Assembly (NCBI RefSeq): GCF_000718775.1
Contig: NZ_JOCB01000126.1
Location: 1-22,110, forward strand
Reading direction: 5' to 3'
DNA length: 22,110 nucleotides
Source: Streptomyces sp. NRRL S-31
Lineage (GTDB): Bacteria; Actinomycetota; Actinomycetes; Streptomycetales; Streptomycetaceae
Positions 14,576 to 20,549 of this stretch are shown piece after piece; within the stretch, counting starts at the first letter, position 1; each line of letters opens with the position of its first letter. The notes under the pieces are model-generated. The model saw only the letters and a list, made by a program, of their open reading frames with translations. It ran no database searches and was not told the origin of the DNA. A program made the translations under genes and the position numbers.

Positions 14576-15091
14576 CAGCCCATCTCCGTGTAGAGCCGGC
14601 CGGCGCGGATGCCGTCGACGGCGGCCCGGGCGTACGGGACGAGCGGATCGGGCAGGTTCTCCGGCCGCCACCAGCGCCGCGAGGCACTTGTCCGGCTCGC
14701 GCACCCGCGGGGTGCCCCGCCAGCGCCGTACGCGGAACACCAACTGCACGCGCGGCGGCGCGGCGGGGCCGTCGAGGAGGTGCACGGCATGCGCGTACTC
14801 CGCGTCGGACGGGTCGATGACCAGACCGGCCTCCTCGCGGGCCTCGCGGACGAGGCACCCGAGGGCCGGCTCCCGTTCGCAGTGTCCCGCGAGGAAGTGC
14901 CAGGTCCGGCCGGCGTAGGCGGAGTCGGGATGCCGCAGTCCGAGCAGGACCCGGCCCTCCGCGTCCTCCAGGTACAGGTGTACTCCGATGACGTGGGGCT
15001 CGGTCGCGTCGGCGGCCGGTTCCCGGCGGGCGGGGAACCGTCCCGCCGACGGGTCACCGTACGGCGTCGGTCGGGGCGTCGTGCCGGTCAC
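14572..15091 (-). pseudogene. Nudix hydrolase, frameshifted near its C-terminus
   Basis: Reading from the GTG at 15091, which has AGGAGGAGG just upstream, gives about 138 residues of a good Nudix domain. They include HVIGVHLYLEDAEGRVLLGLR, WHFLAGHCEREPALG, REAREEAGL and the family-typical REPDKCLA. The expected ending RWWRPENLPDPLVPY, then GIRAGRLYTEMGW and a stop, is present in another frame, finishing at 14572 and overlapping the next gene's GTG. The 520-bp span is not a multiple of three, so one base is extra or two are missing at about 14674-14690. It is either a recent frameshift or a sequencing error in a GC-rich run. In the genome as given, translation would run on into the Nudix-APH frame and make a 680-aa triple-domain protein. 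Confidence 0.75.
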
Positions 15092-15503
15092 CGGGCCTCC
15101 TCCTGACGGGGTGCGTCCGCGCTCGTGCCGTGCGGCCCGGGGTCTCGCCGCTCCCGGGCCTGTCATGCGGTCGCGTCACCCGGTTCAACGACCCGGTCGC
15201 GATATCGAACACACGTATTTCGGACGGAGTCCGAACCGCCGTACAGAGGGGTCCGGCCGTGTGCGGGACACACGGGCCCTTGTCCGGCAACGGAAGCGCG
15301 CGGGACGCGGGTGGCCGAAACGCCGCTGTCCTCACCTGCCGTCCGCGCGGCGCACCACCCCGCCCGGACCGCGACACCCGGCATCGGGGCCACGCCGGTG
15401 GGCGCCGGGCCGCTACCTTACGGTTGCGCGCGTCGGTCCCGGTGCTCGCCCGGGGGCCGACGCGGGCCGGAGTGAGCCTTCCCGCCCCCGTCTGGAGGAC
15501 GCC
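15092..15503. promoter_or_regulatory. Divergent spacer with perfect inverted repeat
   Basis: This 412-bp gene-free region lies between the Nudix cascade and the secreted EEP gene. It holds a perfect inverted repeat TTCGGAC-gga-GTCCGAA at 15219-15235, next to an AT-richer stretch (GATATCGAACACACGTATTT, 15201-15220), which is a plausible operator or promoter for the Nudix operon. TACCTT at 15414-15419 may be a -10 element for the EEP gene, but I see no -35 partner. Confidence 0.45.
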
Positions 15504-16391
15504 GTGGACCGCACGATCCGACGACCCGCTCACCGCGCACTGGCCGCCGCCGTGCTCGCCGCCACCGCAGTGCTGGGCGCGGCGGTGCCGAGCGCGACGG
15601 CGGCGGACCGGGCGGCCGGCCCCCGCCCGGGCCCGCCGCGGGTGCCTCTGCGCGTGGCCACCTACAACATCCACGCCGGGGCCGGCGAGGACGGCGTCTT
15701 CGACCTCGACCGCACCGCGGCGGCGATCCGGGACCTCGACGCCGACGTGGTCGGCCTCCAGGAGGTCGACGTGCGCTGGGGCGCCCGCAGCGGCTTCACC
15801 GACGAGGCCCGGGAGTTGGCCGTACGGCTGGGCATGCGGGTCTTCTTCGCCCCGATCTACGACCTACCCGGTGACCCGGCGGGCGGCGAACGGCGGCGGT
15901 TCGGCGTCGCGGTGCTGAGCCGCTTCCCGATGCGCGACGCGCGGAACCACGAGATCACACGGCTGTCCACCCAGACGCCCGACCCGGTGCCGGCCCCCGC
16001 GCCGGGCTTCGCCGAGGTGACAGTGCGGGTCCGGGGCGCCTCGGCGCACGTGTACGCGACCCACCTGGACTACCGCTCGGACCCCTCGGTCCGGCGTGCC
16101 CAGGTCGACGACATGCTGGGCGTGCTGGCCGGGGACACCGGCCCGAAGGTGCTGCTGGGCGACTTCAACGCCGAGCCGGACGCGCCCGAACTGGCGCGCT
16201 TGTGGGGGACGTTGGCGGACGCGGCGCCGAACGGCGACAAGACCTACCCGGCGGCCGACCCGGTGCGGCGGATCGACCTCGTGACCGTCTCACCGGACGT
16301 CACCGTCCTGCGCGCGCACGCGTCCGTGTCACCGGCCTCCGACCATCGTCCGGTGGTCGCGGACCTCCTGCTGCGCCGCCGCGCCCGCTGA
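15504..16391 (+). CDS. Secreted endonuclease/exonuclease/phosphatase-family protein
   Basis: This 295-aa protein has an N-terminal export signal (basic TIRRPAHR, hydrophobic ALAAAVLAATAVLGAAVPSA, ATA cleavage site near residue 33). An EEP (DNase I-like) fold follows: ATYNIHAG with the conserved Asn, QEVD with the metal-binding Glu, ATHLDYR, GDFNAEP with catalytic Asp and Asn, and the closing SDHRPVV. EEP enzymes are metal-dependent phosphodiesterases acting on DNA, phosphoinositides, sphingomyelin or other phosphodiesters; GDFNAEP and SDHRP do not discriminate. The GTG at 15504 was chosen because GGAGG lies 6 nt upstream and the signal peptide starts directly. Extracellular phosphate or nucleic-acid scavenging is plausible but not shown. 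The gene stands alone. Confidence 0.88.
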   Translation: MDRTIRRPAHRALAAAVLAATAVLGAAVPSATAADRAAGPRPGPPRVPLRVATYNIHAGAGEDGVFDLDRTAAAIRDLDADVVGLQEVDVRWGARSGFTDEARELAVRLGMRVFFAPIYDLPGDPAGGERRRFGVAVLSRFPMRDARNHEITRLSTQTPDPVPAPAPGFAEVTVRVRGASAHVYATHLDYRSDPSVRRAQVDDMLGVLAGDTGPKVLLGDFNAEPDAPELARLWGTLADAAPNGDKTYPAADPVRRIDLVTVSPDVTVLRAHASVSPASDHRPVVADLLLRRRAR

Positions 16392-16426
16392 CCCGGCCGC
16401 TGCCACCGGTTCGCACGGTGCGGCTC

Positions 16427-16468
16427 GGTGGCGGTGGCGGTGGCGGTGGCGGTGGCGGTGGCGGTGGC
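16427..16468. repeat. GGTGGC hexanucleotide microsatellite, seven perfect copies
   Basis: Seven uninterrupted GGTGGC units (42 bp) lie 35 bp beyond the EEP stop in non-coding DNA. On the minus strand they read GCCACC, directly following the cobalamin-aptamer-like fragment. Copy number is likely variable by slippage. Confidence 0.9.
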
Positions 16469-16483
16469 GAACGGCCGGGTAGT

Positions 16484-16552
16484 TGCCGGGTTCCCACCGA
16501 TTCCCACCGGCTTCCGTCTCGCAGTCGTCGATGTCGGACAGACCGTACCGCG
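16484..16552 (-). other. Decayed cobalamin-riboswitch-like fragment (orphan)
   Basis: On the minus strand, CGCGGTACGG (16552-16543) is followed by GGAAGCCGGTGGGAAT (16515-16500), then a near copy of GGTGGGAA and CCCGGC. Both blocks occur in the same order in the intact riboswitch at 18452-18612, 16-bp and 10-bp identical. Here the core carries a 10-bp tandem duplication, the spacing is longer (28 versus 17 bp), and the expected CCCGCCACxG block is replaced by a GCCACC microsatellite. No minus-strand gene follows; the downstream DNA is the 3' end of the plus-strand EEP gene. Probably a relic. Confidence 0.4.
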
Positions 16553-16615
16553 TGACCGGCGGGCGGCCGGGACCGCGCCCGGGCGGCGTGGTCCCCCGTG
16601 TCGTCGGCGGAGTGC

Positions 16616-17713
16616 TCAGCGCGGGCGGCGTGCCTCCGGGTGTCCGTCGAGTCCTCGCGCGCGGTCGTCGAGGGGGGCGAAGAAGCGGGCCACGTCGGTG
16701 TCGGTGACCTCGGCGAGGGTCGCCGGGGACCAGCGCGGGGCGTGGTCCTTGTCGATGATGCGGGCGCGGATCCCCTCGACCAGGTCGGGGGTGCCGAGGG
16801 CCGCGCAGGAGACGCGGTACTCCTGCTCCAGGACCTCCTCCAGCGAGCCGAGGCGCCGGGCGCGGCGGATCGCGGCCAGGGTGACCTTGAGCGCGGTGGG
16901 CGAGTGGGTGAGCAGGGTCTCCGCCGTCTCCTTGGCGTCGACGCCGCCGTGGGCGAAGAGCCGCTGGACGATCTCCTCGACCGTGCCGGCGCCGTAGCAG
17001 GCGTCGATCCAGGCACGCCGCTCGGCCAACTCCCCGGCGGGCGCCGGTCGTACGTGGCGGGCGACGGCGTCCTCCACGGTCGCGTGGGCGAGGTCGTCGA
17101 GGAGGGCGGGGAGGGCGGTGGACGGCACGTAGTGGTCGGCGAGTCCGCACAGCAGGGCGTCGCCGGCGCCGATCCGGGCGCCCGTCAGCGCGAGGTGGGT
17201 GCCCAGTTCGCCGGGGGCGCGGCCGAGCAGACGGGTGCCGCCGACGTCGGGGACGAAGCCGATGCCGGTCTCGGGCATGGCGATCAGCGACCGTTCGGTG
17301 ACGATCCGGACGGCGCCGTGCGCGGAGACGCCGACGCCGCCGCCCATGACGATGCCGTCCATGACGGCTACGTACGGCTTGGGGTAGCGGGCGATCCGGG
17401 CGTTGAGGCGGTACTCGTCGCGCCAGAACGCGGCGGAGGCGGCGCCGTCGCCGTCGCGGGCGTCGTCGTGGATGCCGCGGATGTCCCCGCCCGCGCAGAG
17501 GCCGCGCTCCCCCGCGCCGGTGAGGACGACGGTCCGTACGGCCGGGTCGTGCTCCCAGTCGGTCAGTGCCGCGTCGACGCGGTGGACCATGGCGTGGTTC
17601 AGGGCGTTGAGCGCCTCGGGCCGGTTCAGCGTGAGGTACCCGGTGTGCCCCTCGACGCGCAGCAGGACGGGTTCGGCGGTCCGGGGCGGGGCCGGACGCG
17701 TGCCGCCGGTCAT
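16616..17713 (-). CDS. 3-hydroxyisobutyryl-CoA hydrolase (enoyl-CoA hydratase family)
   Basis: This 365-aa crotonase-fold protein has the HIBCH-specific layout: YLTLNRPEALNALNHAMV, AGGDIRGIHDDARDG, KPYVAVMDGIVMGGGVGVSAHG, and MPETGIGFVPDVGG with Glu148 and Asp156 in the catalytic positions. A C-terminal extension (VEEIVQRLF, SPTALKVTLAAIRRAR, DFVEGIRA-like DLVEGIRARIIDKDHAPRWSP) is typical of HIBCH and longer than in simple hydratases. The enzyme releases 3-hydroxyisobutyrate in valine breakdown. The ATG at 17713 follows GGAGG by about 8 nt; upstream extension of the frame is not supported. A 14-codon frame ends in the overlapping ATGA. A beta-hydroxyacid dehydrogenase occurs 3 kb away, but in a different operon. 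Confidence 0.9.
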   Translation of the reverse strand: MTGGTRPAPPRTAEPVLLRVEGHTGYLTLNRPEALNALNHAMVHRVDAALTDWEHDPAVRTVVLTGAGERGLCAGGDIRGIHDDARDGDGAASAAFWRDEYRLNARIARYPKPYVAVMDGIVMGGGVGVSAHGAVRIVTERSLIAMPETGIGFVPDVGGTRLLGRAPGELGTHLALTGARIGAGDALLCGLADHYVPSTALPALLDDLAHATVEDAVARHVRPAPAGELAERRAWIDACYGAGTVEEIVQRLFAHGGVDAKETAETLLTHSPTALKVTLAAIRRARRLGSLEEVLEQEYRVSCAALGTPDLVEGIRARIIDKDHAPRWSPATLAEVTDTDVARFFAPLDDRARGLDGHPEARRPR

Positions 17714-17754
17714 CCGCACGCCTCCGTCAGGCCGTGGGCCACGATGCCGCGCAT
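17710..17754 (-). CDS. Possible 14-aa leader peptide overlapping the hydrolase start
   Basis: The ATG at 17754 (after GGGGAG) opens the frame MRGIVAHGLTEACG, whose TGA overlaps the ATG of the hydrolase (ATGA). The coupling geometry matches real gene pairs here, but the peptide is tiny, has no run of a regulatory amino acid, and may be chance. Confidence 0.2.
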   Translation of the reverse strand: MRGIVAHGLTEACG

Positions 17755-17780
17755 GGTCTCCCCGCTTCCTTCCGGGCCTG

Positions 17781-17812
17781 GTGCGCCCACCGGTCCAATC
17801 CGGTGCGCGCAC
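17781..17812. promoter_or_regulatory. Inverted repeat in the leader of the HIBCH gene
   Basis: Two 13-bp arms (17781-17793 and 17800-17812) pair with one mismatch around a 6-nt centre (TCCAAT), 68 bp before the hydrolase ATG. It could be a dimeric operator or a leader hairpin. The rest of the 287-bp spacer 17714-18000 has no gene that I can support. Confidence 0.6.
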
Positions 17813-18000
17813 GGGTCGCGGACGATCTTCTCAGGGCCGCACCCACCGGGCAGCGGCACCCCCGCCGCAGCGGCGACCGGGGGACGCCGTCGGCGGCCGA
17901 GTACCCGTCCCTGCGGCGGCGGGCCGCCCGCCCCGGTGCGCCGGCCGGTCCTTCCCGGCCGCTCGTACCTCAAGGCGGCGGCACGCGCCCACCGCGATCC

Positions 18001-18399
18001 TCAGGGCTCTCCGCGACGGCTTGGCGGCGCGAAGGCGTACAGGTCGAGGATGTCGGGGCGGGGCGCCACGCCGGGGCCGCCGGCTCGGACCCAGGTGACG
18101 ACGTCCTCGACGACGTCCGCGTCGTTGACCAGCCCCAGCCAGACCGGCCGGGCGCCGGCGGCCCGGGCCGCCGCCGAGGGCTGTACGACGACGACGTTCG
18201 CCTGGTCGCACACGTCGAGGCAGTCGGAGACGCGCACCGGCACCTCCGCCCGCAGCCGCGCGGTCTGCGCGGCGTGGTCGACGCCGGTCACCTTGGGGGT
18301 GCCGCAGCAGCAGCCCCGGCACACGACGACGCGGCACGGCGCCGGACCGCCTCCCGGCAGTCCCCCGCCCGCTCCGTCTCCCGCCGACCGCTCCACCAT
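18001..18399 (-). CDS. Thioredoxin-like [2Fe-2S] ferredoxin-domain protein
   Basis: This 132-aa protein contains a CRVVVCRGCCCGTPK segment (Cys22, 27, 30, 31, 32) and, later, SDCLDVCDQANVVVV (Cys60-x3-Cys64). This is the Cys pattern of thioredoxin-fold [2Fe-2S] ferredoxins, in which about four of these residues hold the cluster. The C-terminal half (WLGLVNDADVVEDVVTWVRAGGPG) fits the rest of the domain. The ATG at 18399 follows a GGGGAGGGGG site; the longer frame to 18588 would run through the riboswitch-like leader and was rejected. That leader predicts repression by cobalamin, so a redox role in cobalt uptake or corrin synthesis, or in a B12-independent alternative pathway, is the best inference. 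No cob or cbt gene is visible here. Confidence 0.82.
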   Translation of the reverse strand: MVERSAGDGAGGGLPGGGPAPCRVVVCRGCCCGTPKVTGVDHAAQTARLRAEVPVRVSDCLDVCDQANVVVVQPSAAARAAGARPVWLGLVNDADVVEDVVTWVRAGGPGVAPRPDILDLYAFAPPSRRGEP

Positions 18400-18451
18400 G
18401 CCGTGTGCCCCCTCCCCGGGTAGCCGCGCCCCGGTGTCCGCCGAACAGACG

Positions 18452-18612
18452 ACCGCGTGAGTCTCCCGGCGCCCGGCTCCCCGGTCGCCGCTCGTCCCGC
18501 CCGGGCGGGTTGCCCGCCGGGACTCGCTCACCGGTCGCGGTGGCGGGACCGCGCCGGATTCCCACCGGCTTCCCCGGACCGCCGTCACCCCGTACCGCGA
18601 TCATCATCGCAG
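18452..18612 (-). promoter_or_regulatory. Cobalamin riboswitch (predicted)
   Basis: On the minus strand the leader of the ferredoxin gene shows, in order, the aptamer blocks of actinobacterial cobalamin riboswitches. GGTCCGGGGAAGCCGGTGGG begins near 18580 and includes the conserved GGAAGCCGGTGGGAATCCGG (18573-18554). GCGGTCCCGCCACCGCGACC follows, in the place of the usual CCCGCCACTGTGAC. A variable GC-rich arm comes next, and finally a B12-box-like GCCGGGAGACTCACGC (18470-18455). The ATG is 52 nt further on, so control of translation initiation is likely. The exact ends are approximate. The match is by eye; a covariance model would settle it. Confidence 0.8.
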
Positions 18613-18650
18613 CACCGGTCACCTCGCCCGCACCCGGGCGCGGCGGGAGC

Positions 18651-18674
18651 GGGTGCGGGTGCGGGTGCGGGTGC
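18651..18674. repeat. GGGTGC hexanucleotide repeat, four copies
   Basis: Four perfect GGGTGC units, preceded by a variant GGGAGC, lie about 40 bp upstream (minus-strand sense) of the riboswitch in the probable promoter region. Confidence 0.85.
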
Positions 18675-18713
18675 GGGCGGACGGTGGGGACGGCGACCGG
18701 CGCGGCGCCCGCG

Positions 18714-19137
18714 TCAGTCGAAGAGGAGGACGGACCGGAGCCTCGGCCGCTCGCCTCCGTACCCGGTGCGCGGGCGGAGCGTGGAGTCGGCGTCCGTGCG
18801 GTCCGGCTCGGTGAACACCGGCGCGTGCGCGTCGGTCGGGTTGCGCGGGGAGGGGCGCGCGTCAGCGGCCGGCCACCGGTCCCCATGAACGTCGCCGTCC
18901 CCGCCCGCTCCCCTTGGCTCTCCCGCGCGCACGGCGCGCTCCGGGCGGTCGGCCCGAGGGGCCAGGCGGTGTCCGGGTTCAGCGAGCCCACCGCCGGGCC
19001 GCCCACGCCGGCGACCGGCCAGGGCGCCGACGCCAGGCGTTCGCCGAGGTGGCGCACGGCGGCACCCGCCCCGCGTGGGCGGGACGCAGCCGCACAGCAC
19101 CAGCGCGAGCAGATCGTCCGCGCGTGGCCATCCGTGC
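18714..19137 (-). pseudogene. Probable decayed minus-strand reading frame of unknown family
   Basis: No single frame looks like a complete gene, but strong third-position GC bias marks a coding path that switches frame twice on the minus strand. It runs DLLALVLCGCVPP (about 19110-19070), then VRHLGERLASAPWPVAGVGG to GTATFMGTGGRP (about 19060-18880), then back to the first frame for PTDAHAPVFTEPDRTDADST to RSVLLFD and TGA at 18714. Offset shifts of this kind suggest a decayed gene or two compensating errors. I recognise no family. It starts directly after the methyltransferase stop, so it may once have been its operon partner. The alternative is that the region is simply non-coding with compositional bias. 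Confidence 0.3.
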
Positions 19138-19875
19138 TCAGTCCGTCGTGGGACGCAGCACCAGGCAGACGAAGCCGAAGACGTCACGGTAGACGCGCAG
19201 CCACTCGTCGCGGTGGGCGGTGGCCGCCTCGAGCGCCCGGGCGCGGTCAGGTCCGGCGGGGCGGTCCAGCGCCCACGAGGCCAACGACCCCGTCCAGGAC
19301 CACTCGTAGGCGTCCAGCTCCCGGCGCGTGCTGACGTGCCCGTGTACCGGCGTCCAGCCGTCCGCGACGACCCGGTCCACCGTGGTCGCCAGATCGGCGA
19401 GGTCGCCGAGCAGTTCGACGGCTTCCGGGGCGGGCGGGCGCTCCCAGAACCCCTCCCCGACCAGGACCCGTCCGCCGGGCGCGAGGAGCTCGCGCGCCGC
19501 CGCCAGGGCGGGCGGGAGACCGCCGAAGGCGTGTGTGGCCCCCACGCAGAGCACGAGGTCGAAGGCGTGCGGGGCGGTGAACCCGGCGGCGTCCGCGTGG
19601 TGGAGGACCAGGCGGTCGCCGACGCCGAGCCGTCCCGCGGCCGCACGCGCGCGCTCCAGCGCGGGCCCGGAGACGTCGACGCCCTCGGCGCGCAGCCGCG
19701 GTCGCGCGGCCAGCGCCCGCAGCAGCCACTCCCCGCCGCCGCAGCCGAGGTCGAGCATCCGCCCGTCGCCGCGCGGCAGCGCGCGCTCCAGCAGGTGGCG
19801 CACCGCGTCGTCGTCGAGCGGCGCCGCCACCGGGTGATCGGCATGGGCGAGTCGGGAGATCCGTTCACGGTCCAC
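19138..19875 (-). CDS. Class I SAM-dependent methyltransferase
   Basis: This 245-aa protein has a Rossmann methyltransferase core: motif I MLDLGCGGGEW (40-50), the acidic loop end GVDVSGPALERARAAA, motif around HHADAAGF, and motif IV FDLVLCVGATHAFGG, followed by LLAPGGRVLVGEGFWERPP. The latter half carries a WSWTGSLASWAL segment and a conserved-looking HRDEWLRVYRDVFGFVCLVLRP terminus. The substrate is unknown; this general group includes ubiquinone/menaquinone-type and small-molecule methyltransferases. The GTG at 19875 (VDRERISRLAHADHP) is chosen because family members begin just there; an upstream GTG at 19947 in frame adds an unlikely Pro/Arg-rich extension. Neither has a strong ribosome-binding site. 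It diverges from the ABM operon across 335 bp. Confidence 0.82.
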   Translation of the reverse strand: MDRERISRLAHADHPVAAPLDDDAVRHLLERALPRGDGRMLDLGCGGGEWLLRALAARPRLRAEGVDVSGPALERARAAAGRLGVGDRLVLHHADAAGFTAPHAFDLVLCVGATHAFGGLPPALAAARELLAPGGRVLVGEGFWERPPAPEAVELLGDLADLATTVDRVVADGWTPVHGHVSTRRELDAYEWSWTGSLASWALDRPAGPDRARALEAATAHRDEWLRVYRDVFGFVCLVLRPTTD

Positions 19876-20210
19876 CGCGGGAGCCTGCCACGCCCGGCTC
19901 CACGCCCGCACCCGGTTTACGCCGCCGGGGCCCGCGGGCCGGGGCACCCGGTCGGGCGAACCGGCGGGGGCCTCCCCCGGACCGGGCGGCGGTCACCCGA
20001 ACGGGTCATGCGCCGCGCTCCGTTCGAGACCGGTCTCCCCCGCCCGGCCGCCGCGGCGGCCGGGCGCCCCGCACCGGTCACCCGAAATGACGAACGCGGC
20101 TACGCGCGGCCCTTGTCCGCACCGGCCCCTGCCCCATTCGGAGTTGCGGCCGTCCGGGGGACGTGAGTCCGTGGGAGTCGTGTCCCGCCGGATCTCACTC
20201 AGGAGGAGAC
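19876..20210. promoter_or_regulatory. Divergent spacer with 26-bp perfect palindrome and paired repeats
   Basis: The spacer holds no gene that I can support. It contains a perfect 26-bp palindrome (left half CGCCCGGCCGCCG) at 20041-20066. On its two sides lies the 12-bp direct repeat CGGTCACCCGAA, at 19990-20001 and 20075-20086. Each copy extends into a short dyad (GTCACCCGaaCGGGTCAT and GTCAcccgaaaTGAC). This looks like operator sites plus an attenuator-type hairpin ahead of the plus-strand operon. Confidence 0.55.
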
Positions 20211-20549
20211 ATGGGCATCGATCCCATAGGCCGGTCGGCCGAGAAGCTGGGCGTCGTCTTCGCGGTCCGCGTCGTCGAAGGCGGCGAACAGGGCTTCCTG
20301 GACCTGTACGAACAGCTCCGGAAGTCCGTGGCCGGCACCCCCGGCCACATCGTCGAGAGGCTCGGCGAACCCGCCGACGACTCACGTCAGTGGGTGATCA
20401 CCAGCGAATGGCGGACCCCCGAGCACTTCTTCGCCTGGCAGCGGAGCGAGGAGCACCGCGAGCTGGTGGCGCCGCTGCGCGAGTTCGTCGACCAGCGGCA
20501 GTCGCTGCGGTTCCGGGTGATCAAGGAGACGAGGGGGACGGCGTCATGA
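20211..20549 (+). CDS. Antibiotic biosynthesis monooxygenase (ABM)-domain protein
   Basis: This 112-aa protein of ferredoxin-like (dimeric alpha-beta barrel) fold has GVVFAVRVVEGGEQGFLDLYEQL, VAGTPGHIVERLGEPADDSRQWVITSEWRTPEHFFAWQ and a terminal FVDQRQSLRFRV, matching ABM-domain proteins. Members include quinone-forming monooxygenases that act without cofactor on aromatic polyketides, and haem-degrading or structural relatives; activity cannot be told from the motif. The ATG at 20211 follows AGGAGGAG by 3-4 nt. The stop overlaps the ATG of the dehydrogenase gene (ATGA). It is the first gene of a three-gene coupled operon whose partners act on small acids or aromatic rings, so oxidation of an aromatic or enol intermediate is the inference. 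Confidence 0.75.
   Translation: MGIDPIGRSAEKLGVVFAVRVVEGGEQGFLDLYEQLRKSVAGTPGHIVERLGEPADDSRQWVITSEWRTPEHFFAWQRSEEHRELVAPLREFVDQRQSLRFRVIKETRGTAS

Noticed and set aside
13046..15166. A single 706-aa protein with two Nudix domains and a kinase domain
   Set aside because: The real start is the GTG at 15091 with AGGAGGAGG. The first Nudix domain's proper C-terminus lies in another frame and ends in a GTGA overlap, so the long ORF results from a frameshift rather than a designed fusion of three domains.
15125..15475. Plus-strand 116-codon ORF in the spacer before the EEP gene
   Set aside because: No ribosome-binding site, low-quality composition and no motif; it overlaps a probable regulatory region.
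16427..16468. CRISPR-like or protein-coding repeat
   Set aside because: The unit is a 6-bp microsatellite without spacers, and no reading frame with a start and ribosome-binding site uses it.
18400..18588. N-terminal extension of the ferredoxin-domain gene
   Set aside because: The extra residues are encoded by the riboswitch-like leader and have no ribosome-binding site; the ATG at 18399 has a strong one.
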